Assembly: GCF_018332715.1 (NCBI RefSeq)
Contig: NZ_BOQP01000011.1
Coordinates: 124,001-188,000 of the forward strand
Length of the DNA stretch: 64,000 nt
Reading direction: 5' to 3'
From: Winogradskya consettensis
GTDB taxonomy: Bacteria; Actinomycetota; Actinomycetes; Mycobacteriales; Micromonosporaceae
Of the stretch, positions 17,083 to 25,299 are shown one piece after another. The translations under genes were made by a program, and so were the position numbers. Below the pieces are notes generated by a model that worked only from the letters and a program-made list of their open reading frames with translations, was not told the DNA's origin and made no database searches. How positions within the stretch are numbered: position 1 is the stretch's first letter; every line of letters starts with the position of its first letter.

Positions 17083-17409
17083 CTATTCTTTGACCTCGAC
17101 TATCTCGACCACCTCGAGCAATCCGCTCAGGACGAGAATCTGGTGTACGCCACGGCTCGGATGGGCGAGCTGGAAGCCGATCCCCTCGTCGCGGGCGCGC
17201 TGAAATCCGAAAATAATCGCGCCGAGCCCGGTCGAGTCGATGAAGGACAGATCGGCGAGGTCGACCACGACCGAGCGGGGCCGGGTCTCCAGGGCCTCCA
17301 CCAGCGCAACTCGCACCTGGTCCACGTTCAGCACGTCGACCTCGCCGTGCAGTGCGACCGTTGCCACGTCGGCTTGACGGTCCAGACTCGTCACTGGTTC
17401 CTCGGTCAC
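17083..17409 (-). CDS. STAS-domain anti-anti-sigma factor-like protein
   Basis: A 108-residue SpoIIAA-like protein. The motif DLADLSFIDSTGLGAII contains the conserved phosphorylatable serine in D-S-T-G-L. Such proteins bind anti-sigma kinases in partner-switching systems when unphosphorylated. GTG 17409 is chosen because GGAAGG precedes it by ~8 nt and the domain begins just after; a longer frame to 17496 exists. No RsbW-like kinase is adjacent. The PP2C phosphatase at 28954-30747 is the type of enzyme that dephosphorylates such proteins, but pairing is only a guess. Confidence 0.85.
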   Translation of the reverse strand: MTEEPVTSLDRQADVATVALHGEVDVLNVDQVRVALVEALETRPRSVVVDLADLSFIDSTGLGAIIFGFQRARDEGIGFQLAHPSRGVHQILVLSGLLEVVEIVEVKE

Positions 17410-17532
17410 CGGGCGCCTTCCGTTGGGACAAACTTCCGCAGTGGCGATGGTTCCACGTACGGTAATCGCGAACATGACAGTAACCGGGCCGGTCACTATC
17501 CGGCGGAGCAGTCACGATCAGGGGAGAGCGGC

Positions 17533-19956
17533 GTGCCGATCCGGGGTGGCCTGCCGCCGCGTAATCCGCGGTTCGTGGGGCGAGAGGAATTGCTCGCCCA
17601 TATGCGCGGACTGCTCGGCAACGGACCGGTGGTGTTGCTGCCTTCCGCCGATCACCAGCTCGGTGGTACGGGACGTACCCAGTTGGCCGTGGAATACGCC
17701 TACCGTTACGCGGACACCTATGACCTGGTGTGGTGGATTCCCGCCGAGCAGACCGCGGGGATGCGGGCCGCGCTGGTCGGGCTCGCGCAGGAATTGAAGC
17801 TGCCCGAGGCGCGTGACATCAACCGCACGCTGGGCGCGGTGCGTGACGCGCTGAGCCGGGGTGAGCCGTTCCGCAACTGGCTGGTCGTTTTCGAGAATGC
17901 CAACCGGCCCGAGGACATCAAGCCCTATCTGCCGAGCGGCGCCGGGCACGTGCTGGTCACTTCGCGCAATCCGCGGTGGACCTCGGAGGTCGCCCAGGCG
18001 ATGCCGGTCCCCGTTTTCGACCGTACGGACAGCGTGGACTTTCTGCGCCGCCGGGCCCCCGAGCTGGTGGCGACCGATGCCGAGCGGCTCGCCGTGCACC
18101 TCGACGACGTGCCGATGGCGCTCGACCAGGCCGCCGCTGTCCGGGCCGCCGCCGGGTGGAGCATCGACGAATATCTGCGCCGCTACGACGAGCGCGCCGC
18201 CGAGCTGGCGTTCCCCACCCCGATCCGGGTGGCGTGGGGGCTGGCCGCGGATGCGCTCGCCGAGGCGTCCCCGGCCGCCTTCGAGTTGTTGCAGCTCAGT
18301 GCGTTCCTGGCCAGCGCACCCGTGTCGTGGGAGCTGCTCTGGGCGGCCCGTGGGCTGGCCTCGCCGGAGCTGGCCCGGACGTTGCGCATCGAGCGGCGGC
18401 TCAAGGCCGCGATCCGGCTCATCGGCCGTTACGGGCTGGCCGACCTCGATCCGCCCGGCGCCGGGCTGATCGTGCATCCGCTGGTCCGGGGCATGCTCGG
18501 CCAGCAGCTCACGTCGGAGCGGCATGCCGCGATGCTGCGCACCGTCCGCGCCATGCTCGCTGCCGCCGACCCCGGCGACCCGGACAACCCCGCGCACTGG
18601 CCGAGATATGCGGCCATCGTCCCGCACCTGGTCCACTCCGATGCGCTCGGCGGCGACTCGGAGGAGATCCGTCAGCTGGTCATCAACTGCGTGCGCTTTC
18701 TCTACGCCCGCGGCGACTACGACTCCAGCCGCGACCTGGCCGCGCAGGCGGCGGCCCGCTGGACGGACAGCCTCGGCGAGACCGACGAGCAGACCATGCT
18801 GGTGTCGTTCCACCTCGCGAACGCGCTGCGCGCCGTGGGCCGCACGGCGGACGCCCGCGCGCTGAACGCCCAGACCCTGCGCTCCCAGCGTGACGTGCTC
18901 GGCGGTGACGACGAGACCACGCTCGCCACCGCGAACAGCGTCGGCGCCGACCTGCGGATGCAGGGTCATTTCAACCAGGCCCGGCAGCTCGACGCGGACA
19001 ACCTCGTGCGTTACCGGCGGCTGTTCGGCGAGAGTTTCCCGACGGCGCTGCGCTGCGCCAACAACCTCGCCGCCGACCTGCGCCTGCTCGGCGACTTCCG
19101 GGGTGCCCGGGCACTGGACGAGCAGGTGCTGCGGCAGCGGCAGATGATTTTTGTCGAGGGGCATCCGGAGACGCTGTCGTCGCGTGCCGGGCTCGCGTTC
19201 GACCTGTTCGGGCTGGGCGACTATGCGGGTGCGTCAGCGCTGCTCGCCGGTTCCGGGCACTTCGACGCGCTCGGCGCCGACCATCCGATGGCGTTGTGGG
19301 CAGGGCGGTTCGCGGCGATGGCGGCCCGCCGTGCCGGGAAGGCCGACGCGCGGGAACGGGCGGCGGTCAATGTGGAGCTCTACCGGCAGAAGTTCGGCGA
19401 CCTGAGCGTGGACACGCTGGCCGCGGTGGTGTCGCTGGCCAACTGTGCCCGCGATGCCGGCGACTACGACGAGGCGCACCGGCTGCTGGAACGGGCCGTC
19501 GCGCGCTATCACGCCGTGCTCGGCGACGAGCATCCGTTCACGCTGGCCGCGGCGTGCGACCTGGCCGGGGTCGTGCGTGCCACCGGCCGGTTCGTGGAGG
19601 CCCGGACGATCGACGACGAGGCGCTGCGCGGGCTGCGGCGCAGCGTGGGCCGGGACCATCCGTTCACGCTCAGCTGTGCCAACGGGTTCGCCGCCGACCT
19701 CATCGCGGTGGGGGAGGCGCAGCCGGCCCGGGAGATCGCGCTGGACACGCTGAACCGGTCACGGAGCCTTCGCGGCGCCGACCACCCGGACACGCTCGCC
19801 TGCGCGTTCAATGTGGCGCTGGACGACGGCGACGAGTCGTCGATGCGGGCTGCGATCGAAGAGCTGGCGAAGGTGTACGGCGATGGGCATCCGGTGCCGG
19901 AGCGTGCCCTGGCCGGACGGCGACTGGAGACAGAGATCGAGCTGCCGCCGCTGTAA
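17533..19956 (+). CDS. TPR protein with degenerate NB-ARC-like domain (FxSxx-system TPR type)
   Basis: An 807-residue cytoplasmic protein resembling the tetratricopeptide proteins annotated with FxSxx-COOH systems. The N-terminus GLPPRNPRFVGREELL leads into an NTPase-like domain. The Walker A region reads HQLGGTGRTQLA: the expected Lys is Arg48. The Walker B-like strand reads WLVVFENAN, where Asp would be expected. ATP hydrolysis is therefore doubtful. From ~440 onwards there are eight or more TPR-like units of the NB-ARC/TPR10-12 kind (for example ALRCANNLAADLRLLGDFRG). GTG 17533 is supported by GGGGAG ~9 nt upstream. A related RiPP precursor lies 4 kb away. It may be a scaffold or sensor. 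Confidence 0.82.
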   Translation: MPIRGGLPPRNPRFVGREELLAHMRGLLGNGPVVLLPSADHQLGGTGRTQLAVEYAYRYADTYDLVWWIPAEQTAGMRAALVGLAQELKLPEARDINRTLGAVRDALSRGEPFRNWLVVFENANRPEDIKPYLPSGAGHVLVTSRNPRWTSEVAQAMPVPVFDRTDSVDFLRRRAPELVATDAERLAVHLDDVPMALDQAAAVRAAAGWSIDEYLRRYDERAAELAFPTPIRVAWGLAADALAEASPAAFELLQLSAFLASAPVSWELLWAARGLASPELARTLRIERRLKAAIRLIGRYGLADLDPPGAGLIVHPLVRGMLGQQLTSERHAAMLRTVRAMLAAADPGDPDNPAHWPRYAAIVPHLVHSDALGGDSEEIRQLVINCVRFLYARGDYDSSRDLAAQAAARWTDSLGETDEQTMLVSFHLANALRAVGRTADARALNAQTLRSQRDVLGGDDETTLATANSVGADLRMQGHFNQARQLDADNLVRYRRLFGESFPTALRCANNLAADLRLLGDFRGARALDEQVLRQRQMIFVEGHPETLSSRAGLAFDLFGLGDYAGASALLAGSGHFDALGADHPMALWAGRFAAMAARRAGKADARERAAVNVELYRQKFGDLSVDTLAAVVSLANCARDAGDYDEAHRLLERAVARYHAVLGDEHPFTLAAACDLAGVVRATGRFVEARTIDDEALRGLRRSVGRDHPFTLSCANGFAADLIAVGEAQPAREIALDTLNRSRSLRGADHPDTLACAFNVALDDGDESSMRAAIEELAKVYGDGHPVPERALAGRRLETEIELPPL

Positions 19957-20082
19957 AAGCCCTCCGAAAAGTCCGATTTGACTGGAACCTGACACTTGAC
20001 GGGGATTTCACCCGACGGTCCCTACTCTCGGTGAACGTCAGCGCCACTTTCCGTGGCGAACGACGACAACGGGGGAACGGTC

Positions 20083-20949
20083 ATGAACAGCACGTCAAGC
20101 AAGTTCCTGCAGGTGGTCGCGGCAGTGGTGGTAGCTGCGGGCGGAGTCGCGGTGGCCGGCTCGCCGGCTGCGGCGTACACACCGGGTTACAGCTTCGCCG
20201 GGGTCGCGGACTGGGACGCCGACGGTCATCAGGACGTCATCGCCCGGGACAGCAGCGGCCGGCTGTGGTTGTACCCGGGTGAGTCCCGGCGGGGTTACAG
20301 CTCGCAGTCCCGGGTCCAGATCGGCAACGGCTGGAACGGATTCACCCTGGCCGGGATCGCCGACTGGGACCACGACGGTCATCAGGACATCGTCACCCGG
20401 GACAGCTCGGGGAGGTTGTGGCTCTACCTCGGCGAGTCGAAGCGGGGTTACAGCGGTGCCGGGCGGGTGCAGATCGGCAACGGCTGGACCGACTACACGG
20501 TGGCCGGGGTCGAGGACTGGGACACCGACGGCAACCAGGACATCGTCGCCCGGGACAAGGCCGGCAGGTTGTGGCTCTACCCGGGGCAGTCGCACCGTGG
20601 CTACAGCAGCATCCCGCGCGCGCAGATCGGCAACGGCTGGAGCTCGTACACGTTCGCGGACGTCGCCGACTGGGACGGCGACCACCATCCCGACATCGTC
20701 ACGCGCGACAAGGCCGGACGGCTGTGGCTCTACCCGGGCGAGTCGAAGCGCGGTTACAGCAGCGCCGCGCGCGTCCAGATCGGCAACGGGTGGAACGCCT
20801 ACACGTTCGCGGACATCGCCGACTGGGACGCCGACCACCACCAGGACATTCTGACCCGCGACAACACCGGACGGCTGTGGGTCTACCTCGGTGAGTCGAA
20901 GCGCGGCTACAGCGCGGCCGGCCGGGCACAGATCGGCAACGGCTGGTGA
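20083..20949 (+). CDS. Secreted FG-GAP/VCBS-repeat protein, five identical-phase repeats
   Basis: A 288-residue secreted protein: signal peptide (~1-31, ending SPAAA) then nothing but five 51-residue repeats (36-86, 87-137, 138-188, 189-239, 240-288). Each repeat contains ADWDADGHQD, RLWLYPGES and QIGNGW. The D-x-D-x-D/H-x-x-D segment is the calcium-binding FG-GAP/VCBS motif, so the repeats should form a small beta-propeller outside the cell. There is no catalytic domain. ATG 20083 follows GGGGGAA by 6 nt. A strong terminator lies right after the stop. Function is unknown; lectin-like or adhesive roles are typical for the fold. Confidence 0.88.
   Translation: MNSTSSKFLQVVAAVVVAAGGVAVAGSPAAAYTPGYSFAGVADWDADGHQDVIARDSSGRLWLYPGESRRGYSSQSRVQIGNGWNGFTLAGIADWDHDGHQDIVTRDSSGRLWLYLGESKRGYSGAGRVQIGNGWTDYTVAGVEDWDTDGNQDIVARDKAGRLWLYPGQSHRGYSSIPRAQIGNGWSSYTFADVADWDGDHHPDIVTRDKAGRLWLYPGESKRGYSSAARVQIGNGWNAYTFADIADWDADHHQDILTRDNTGRLWVYLGESKRGYSAAGRAQIGNGW
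20188..20946 (+). repeat. Five 153-bp tandem repeats in the FG-GAP gene
   Basis: Five head-to-tail 153-bp units, the last slightly short, make up almost the entire mature coding region. Units 4 and 5 are the most alike, implying recent duplication. Confidence 0.85.
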
Positions 20950-20954
20950 GACCC

Positions 20955-21000
20955 CCTGCGGTGGGTCGCCGGGCCTGGTGAACCGGCGACCCGCCGCAGG
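20955..21000. terminator. Strong bidirectional terminator
   Basis: A near-perfect 18-bp stem (CCTGCGGTGGGTCGCCGG / CCGGCGACCCGCCGCAGG, one mismatch) with a 10-nt loop lies between convergent genes. Confidence 0.8.
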
Positions 21001-21021
21001 ACCTGCCTGCTCGGCGGGTTC

Positions 21022-22707
21022 TCAGTTGGACAGCGCGGACTGGCGGTGCAGCAGGGCCGTGAGGTCGCCGGCCGGCATCGGCTTGGCGAAGTGGTAGCCC
21101 TGGGCCTGGGCGCAGTTCAGCTCGCGCAGCCGGGATGCCTGCTCCGCGTCCTCGACGCCCTCGGCGACCGGGGCCAGGTTGAACGTACGCGCGATCTGCA
21201 GCACGGCCTCGGCCACCGACGCGCCGTTGCTCTCCTGCATGGCCTGGACGAACGACTTGTCGATCTTCACGACGTCGACCGGGAGCGCGCCGAGGTGGCT
21301 CAGCGACGAGAAGCCGGTGCCGAAGTCGTCGAGCGCGATCCGCACCCCGAGGCTCTTCAGGGCGCCCAGGACCCGCGCCGACTCGATCAGGTCGACCAGC
21401 GCGACCGACTCGGTCAGCTCCAGGACCAGCAGCGACGGCGGCAGACCGGTGCGGTCCAGGATGTCGCGGACCTCGTCGATCAGGTCCGGGTTGCCGAGCT
21501 GGCTGGCCGACAGGTTGACGTTGAGCTCGAAGCCGGGCTCCTGCGCCTGCCAGACCGCCGCCTGCCGGCACGCTTGTTCGAGGACCCAGCCGCCGAGCCG
21601 GGGCAGCAGACCCAGCGCCTCCGCCAGATCCAGGAACGCCGCCGGCGGCAGGAGACCCCGTTCGGGGTGGTTCCAGCGCACGAGGGCCTCGACGCCGACC
21701 GTACGCTCGCCGTTGAGGTGCACGATGGGCTGGTAGTGGACCTCGAACTCGCCCGCGTCCAGCGCGCGGCGCAGGTCGTTCTCCTCGCGCCGGCGAGCCT
21801 CCGCCTCGGCGAACTGGGCCGGGTCGAAGCGCCGCGCCACCCCCTTGCCGTCGGCCTTCGCCTGGTAGAGAGCCAGGTCCGCCTCGCGCATGAGGTCGTC
21901 GAGGTGCATGCCGCTGCCACGGGTGATCGCGATGCCGCCGCTGGCCGGGATGGTCAGCACGGTCTCGCCGATCACGAGGGGCTGGGCCAGGTCGCGCAGG
22001 ATCCGGTTCGCCACGGTGTCCGCGATCGTGTCGTCGGTCAGCCGGGGGAGCAGCACGATGAACTCGTCGCCGCCGAGGCGGGAGACGGTGTCGTTGCCGC
22101 GGACGTTCGCGTTGAGCCGCTCGGCCGCCGTGCGCAGCATCTCGTCGCCGGTGGCGTGCCCGTAGGTGTCGTTGACCTCTTTGAACCCGTCCAGGTCGAA
22201 CAGGAGAACGGCGGTCATCGTGTCGTCGGCGTCCGCGAGGGCGTCGGTCGCGTGGTCCATGAAGAGCTTGCGGTTGCCGAGCTCGGTGAGCGGGTCCCGG
22301 AACGCCTGCCGCGCGAGCTGGGCCCGCTGCCGGGTGAGATCCCGGACCAGACCGTCGTTCGTGCGCTGGCCGAGGAACTGCCGGATCAGGATGACCGCGG
22401 CGACGGCGATGGTGAGCCAGGTCAGCGCGGGGCTGATCGAACCGTGCCGCCCGAACCAGAAGCCCGCCATGATCACGGCGGACGCGGCGGGTGCGTAGCC
22501 GAGCATCGGCCAGCGCCTCGCGAGGACGATCACGCCGATGCCGAGCACCACCACGGTGGCCACGCCGATGATCAGACCTCGCGCCCCCGATGTCCCGGCG
22601 ACCACGTCCTCGAAGATCGCAGGCCACGACAGCAGCAGCAGCGAAGTGAAGATCATGGTCACGTCGACACAGCGACGTACCTGATCCATGGCACCGCTCC
22701 GGCTCAT
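21022..22707 (-). CDS. Membrane GGDEF-EAL protein (c-di-GMP turnover)
   Basis: A 561-residue protein. Four or five N-terminal membrane helices (~15-125) are followed by a GGDEF domain (~140-300) with intact active site LGGDEFIVLLPR and substrate residues NDTYGHATGD. The EAL domain (~310-550) has intact motifs VEALVRWNHPE, ELTES, ALDDFGTGFSS, VKIDKSFV and AEGVED. Both diguanylate cyclase and phosphodiesterase activities are therefore possible; in tandem proteins one often dominates. GGAGGTGAG precedes ATG 22707. It faces the FG-GAP gene and is followed by the RiPP operon. c-di-GMP could act on PilB through its MshEN domain (speculative). Confidence 0.92.
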   Translation of the reverse strand: MSRSGAMDQVRRCVDVTMIFTSLLLLSWPAIFEDVVAGTSGARGLIIGVATVVVLGIGVIVLARRWPMLGYAPAASAVIMAGFWFGRHGSISPALTWLTIAVAAVILIRQFLGQRTNDGLVRDLTRQRAQLARQAFRDPLTELGNRKLFMDHATDALADADDTMTAVLLFDLDGFKEVNDTYGHATGDEMLRTAAERLNANVRGNDTVSRLGGDEFIVLLPRLTDDTIADTVANRILRDLAQPLVIGETVLTIPASGGIAITRGSGMHLDDLMREADLALYQAKADGKGVARRFDPAQFAEAEARRREENDLRRALDAGEFEVHYQPIVHLNGERTVGVEALVRWNHPERGLLPPAAFLDLAEALGLLPRLGGWVLEQACRQAAVWQAQEPGFELNVNLSASQLGNPDLIDEVRDILDRTGLPPSLLVLELTESVALVDLIESARVLGALKSLGVRIALDDFGTGFSSLSHLGALPVDVVKIDKSFVQAMQESNGASVAEAVLQIARTFNLAPVAEGVEDAEQASRLRELNCAQAQGYHFAKPMPAGDLTALLHRQSALSN

Positions 22708-22753
22708 GCCTCACCTCCAACGGGTGCCAACATCGACCCGCCGGCGCCGGACC

Positions 22754-24190
22754 TTAGGAAAGCCACCCGAGGATCGCGAGCCTGTCGGGCTCGTCACTGA
22801 GGACCGCCGCGAGCTCCGGGGCGACATCAAAACCCCCGGCCAGGATCAACCCCACCCAATCATCCGGGTACGCCCGGAGCGCCGCAGCCGCGTCCCCCCG
22901 CACGTAGGCCACATCGCCGTCCGACCCGGTCAGTGGCTCGCCCCTCGGCCCGGTCAGCGGGTCGCCGCGCAGGAATCGGTGGGTCAGGTCGAGGCGGGCG
23001 CTCGCCTCCAGGGCCCGTTTCGGTGCCGGCCGCAGCTCGGAGGTGACGTTCGGCCTCGCCTCTCCCGCGTGCCATGCCCGCCGCAGCTCCCGCGCGCCGG
23101 CCGGGTCGACGTGGCGGTTGCGCAGCCGCCAGCGCAGGTAGTGGTCCCTGTTCGCGCTCCCGGCCAGCCGCAGCACCCCGGGATCCACCGGTTCGTCGAG
23201 CCAGGGACGCACCTCGGCGGTCAGCGCGGCGACGAACCGCGCGCCGGCCGGGGTCAGGTCCCGCAGCCCGCCCGCCGCGTCGCTGACCGCCGCCCGCCAC
23301 CGCGCGAACTCGAACTGGGCCAGCGGGTCGGTGCTGCGCGTACGCCAGAACCTGGTGACGGTGAGATACGCGTACGCACCGTGCAGGATTCCGGAGGCCG
23401 GTCGCGGATCGTCACGCCAGGGGGAGTAACCGAGCGTCGCCGGCTTGTCGAGCAGGTCGAAGAGGTACTGGACCGCGTTCAGGATGCTGTGCTGGGTCTC
23501 GTGCAGCAGCCCCACGGCGAGCGCTGTGGCGTCGGCCGGTTCGGAGATCGCCACCGCCCCGAACGCGTCGGCTGACGTGGCGCTGATGCCGCGCGCCGCG
23601 GGGTCGGGCAGCACCGGGACGACGCAGTCGAGCACGGTGGCGAGGACCTCGGCGTCGGCGGGGACGCTGGTCACCAGGAGTCGCCAGGCTTCGGTGAAGG
23701 TGCGCTGCCAGCGGGCCAGTTGCTCGGCGTCGAGGGGCGGGGCGGGGGGCAGGCCGAGCTTCTCGCGGAGGGGGTTGCTGTCGTCTACGCGTACGGTGAT
23801 GGAATGGCCGTTGTGGTTTGCTCTGAGGCTTTTGTCGGGTTGTTGACGCGGGATTCGAGCTGCGCGTGCGATGTCTGTCAGGTGCGATACATCCGGATTT
23901 CTGCCTGCTTGTAGGTCTCGAAGGCAGCTGGCGGCCCACACGCCGAACAGGGGGCGGGCGATGAGTTCACGGACCCGGGCGGGGTTGGCGCGTTCGGCCT
24001 CGGCCAGGTCGGTCAGCGGTCCCGGGCCGACCACCGCGGCGATCTCGTGCAGCAGCAGAAGATTGCGGCTGAGCTGGGATTTCTTCAGCTCGGCGATCGT
24101 CGACCGGTCCGGGCGGCCCGCGCCGAGCGAGGCCAGGGCCGCATCGCTGAGCCGGTGCGGACGGGCGTCGGCGAGTGCGGCGGTGCTCAT
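22754..24190 (-). CDS. Stand-alone HExxH-type peptide beta-hydroxylase-like RiPP maturase
   Basis: A 478-residue protein of the HExxH-motif peptide-modification family associated with FxSxx-COOH precursors. The N-terminal entry motif HRLSDAALASLGAG ... QLSRNLLLLHEI (~12-50) is typical, and the metal site is LLHETQHSILNAV (H230, E231, H234). The conserved PWRDDPRPASGILHGAYAYL follows; its His270 is a candidate third ligand. In the standard system this domain is fused behind the radical SAM protein FxsB; here there is no radical SAM half and no C-x3-C-x2-C motif. ATG 24190 is 4 nt after the precursor stop, so the pair is translationally coupled. Family knowledge suggests alpha-ketoglutarate-dependent hydroxylation of the precursor; activity here is inferred. 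Confidence 0.85.
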   Translation of the reverse strand: MSTAALADARPHRLSDAALASLGAGRPDRSTIAELKKSQLSRNLLLLHEIAAVVGPGPLTDLAEAERANPARVRELIARPLFGVWAASCLRDLQAGRNPDVSHLTDIARAARIPRQQPDKSLRANHNGHSITVRVDDSNPLREKLGLPPAPPLDAEQLARWQRTFTEAWRLLVTSVPADAEVLATVLDCVVPVLPDPAARGISATSADAFGAVAISEPADATALAVGLLHETQHSILNAVQYLFDLLDKPATLGYSPWRDDPRPASGILHGAYAYLTVTRFWRTRSTDPLAQFEFARWRAAVSDAAGGLRDLTPAGARFVAALTAEVRPWLDEPVDPGVLRLAGSANRDHYLRWRLRNRHVDPAGARELRRAWHAGEARPNVTSELRPAPKRALEASARLDLTHRFLRGDPLTGPRGEPLTGSDGDVAYVRGDAAAALRAYPDDWVGLILAGGFDVAPELAAVLSDEPDRLAILGWLS

Positions 24191-24194
24191 GGGC

Positions 24195-24554
24195 TCAGAG
24201 GGCCGAGTTGAAGCCGGCGATCGGCTCGCCCGGGTTCGCCAGGTCGTCGGCCAGCCGGCGCAGGCAGTGCGCCAGGGCGTTACCGTTCGTGGCCCCGTCG
24301 GTGTCATCGGCTGCGTCACCACCGGGAACGGAGGTAACCTTCGAGGTCAGGTCGCCGATCGACAGCCCGGAGACGTCGATCATCGCGGAGCGCCATTCCG
24401 GCGTCGCACCCGTGGTGTTCACGGCCCCGTCCACGCCCGCCCTACCTTCTTCGGTGTCCTCGTCGCTCGCAGGCACTGTCGCACTGCCCTGCTTCTCGAC
24501 TTCTCGCACAGTCCTATTTGCCTGCCAGCAACGATCAATGTATTGCCGCCACAT
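24195..24554 (-). CDS. fxsA: FxSxx-COOH RiPP precursor peptide
   Basis: The C-terminus GEPIAGFNSAL ends in F-N-S-A-L, exactly the F-x-S-x-x-COOH rule. The preceding segment has the family leader pattern: MIDVSGLSIGDL, then ALAHCLRRLADDL. The longest sensible frame from ATG 24554 gives 119 residues. A promoter-like pair at 24511-24538 would place the transcript start near 24504, so the true start may be an internal GTG (codons 27, 41 or 45) or ATG 24383 (62 residues); none has a clear ribosome-binding site. A 20-residue D/G/T-rich insert separates the two leader helices. The stop is 4 nt before the HExxH gene. Expected modification sites are Phe115, Asn116 and Ser117 (numbering from 24554). 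Confidence 0.85.
   Translation of the reverse strand: MWRQYIDRCWQANRTVREVEKQGSATVPASDEDTEEGRAGVDGAVNTTGATPEWRSAMIDVSGLSIGDLTSKVTSVPGGDAADDTDGATNGNALAHCLRRLADDLANPGEPIAGFNSAL
24511..24538 (-). promoter_or_regulatory. Possible promoter of the RiPP operon
   Basis: On the minus strand TTGATC (24538-24533) and TAGGAC (24516-24511) are separated by 16 nt within locally AT-richer DNA. The -10 is imperfect. Confidence 0.4.
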
Positions 24555-24672
24555 TACGGCGGTCGCCGGGTCGGGTGATGTCCGGGCGTGTCCCAGGGTG
24601 GGGTCGCCGTCACCGTCGCGCCGTGATCTCATAGGACGCCAATACCAAAAAGTCGGCAACGGAGGACAAACT

Positions 24673-24870
24673 GTGCTGGGCCGAGACGGGAAGACCGGAG
24701 AGCAGGTGCGCCATTCCCCCGAGGTTGAGGGAGACGAGCCTGCCGACGACCCCACCGCCACCCCGGTGATGCCCGCGCCGCCGTTCCCCGCGTTCCAGAG
24801 CGTGCCGACGCTGCCTCAGCAGGCGCCGGGTGTGGGGTTCGAGAGCGGGCGCGACAGCCGTGCCCGCTGA
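24673..24870 (+). CDS. Small proline-rich protein divergent from the RiPP precursor
   Basis: A 65-residue protein from GTG 24673 with a very good ribosome-binding site (GGAGG, 7 nt spacing). It begins VLGRDGKTGEQVRHSPE and has a Pro-rich middle (PVMPAPPFPAFQSVP). There are no membrane segments or cysteines. It overlaps the next gene by 11 nt and is divergent from the FxSxx precursor, so it could share regulation with it. I do not recognise the family. Confidence 0.55.
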   Translation: MLGRDGKTGEQVRHSPEVEGDEPADDPTATPVMPAPPFPAFQSVPTLPQQAPGVGFESGRDSRAR

Positions 24871-25255
24871 GGACCCCCGGCCGCGGCTGCCCCGGCGCGG
24901 GCCGGCCCCGGCCGTCGACCAGATGGACAACGCCGAGCTGGCGCGCATGATCGAGGCGGAGCACCCCTACCGGGGCAAGGCTTTGTTCGAGCTCTCCGAC
25001 CGGATCGCCCACGACGACGACGCGGCGACCAAGGTGGCCATGCTCAGCCGGCTGACGTCGCTGCGCCACGCCCGGCTCTTCGACCGGGTCTCACTGGCCT
25101 GGTCGGCGATCATCGCACTGCTGGCGGCGGAGACGCCGCACGCCCGTTCCTGCGCCTACGAGGCGTTCGGGGCGCTGGACGACGCGGAGCGCAAGGACAT
25201 GCTCGACTATCTCGAGGTGGACGCCATCGAGGACGCGCACCCGCGCATCGGCTAG
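24860..25255 (+). CDS. Hypothetical helical (HEAT-like) protein
   Basis: A 131-residue protein from GTG 24860, with ATG 24923 (MDNAELARMIEAEHPYRGK) as alternative. After a Pro/Arg-rich N-terminus it is all helical: ALFELSDRIAHDDDAATKVA, RLTSLRHARLFDRVSLAWSA and AYEAFGALDDAERKDMLDYL, spaced like HEAT-type helix pairs. It is probably cytoplasmic and co-transcribed with the preceding small gene. A perfect terminator hairpin follows immediately. Function is unknown; protein-protein interaction is the likely role. Confidence 0.7.
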   Translation: MPAEDPRPRLPRRGPAPAVDQMDNAELARMIEAEHPYRGKALFELSDRIAHDDDAATKVAMLSRLTSLRHARLFDRVSLAWSAIIALLAAETPHARSCAYEAFGALDDAERKDMLDYLEVDAIEDAHPRIG

Positions 25256-25285
25256 CCGGCGCGGGCTGAGAAGGACCCGCGCCGG
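25256..25285. terminator. Bidirectional terminator
   Basis: CCGGCGCGGG and CCCGCGCCGG form a perfect 10-bp stem with a 10-nt loop between convergent genes. Confidence 0.75.
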
Positions 25286-25299
25286 GCTCTGTCGGTGGA

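Noticed and set aside
24775-24810. Second FxS-type motif (A-F-Q-S-V-P) in the 65-residue divergent protein
   Set aside because: The motif is internal, not at the C-terminus, and the FxSxx leader pattern is missing. Treated as coincidence.
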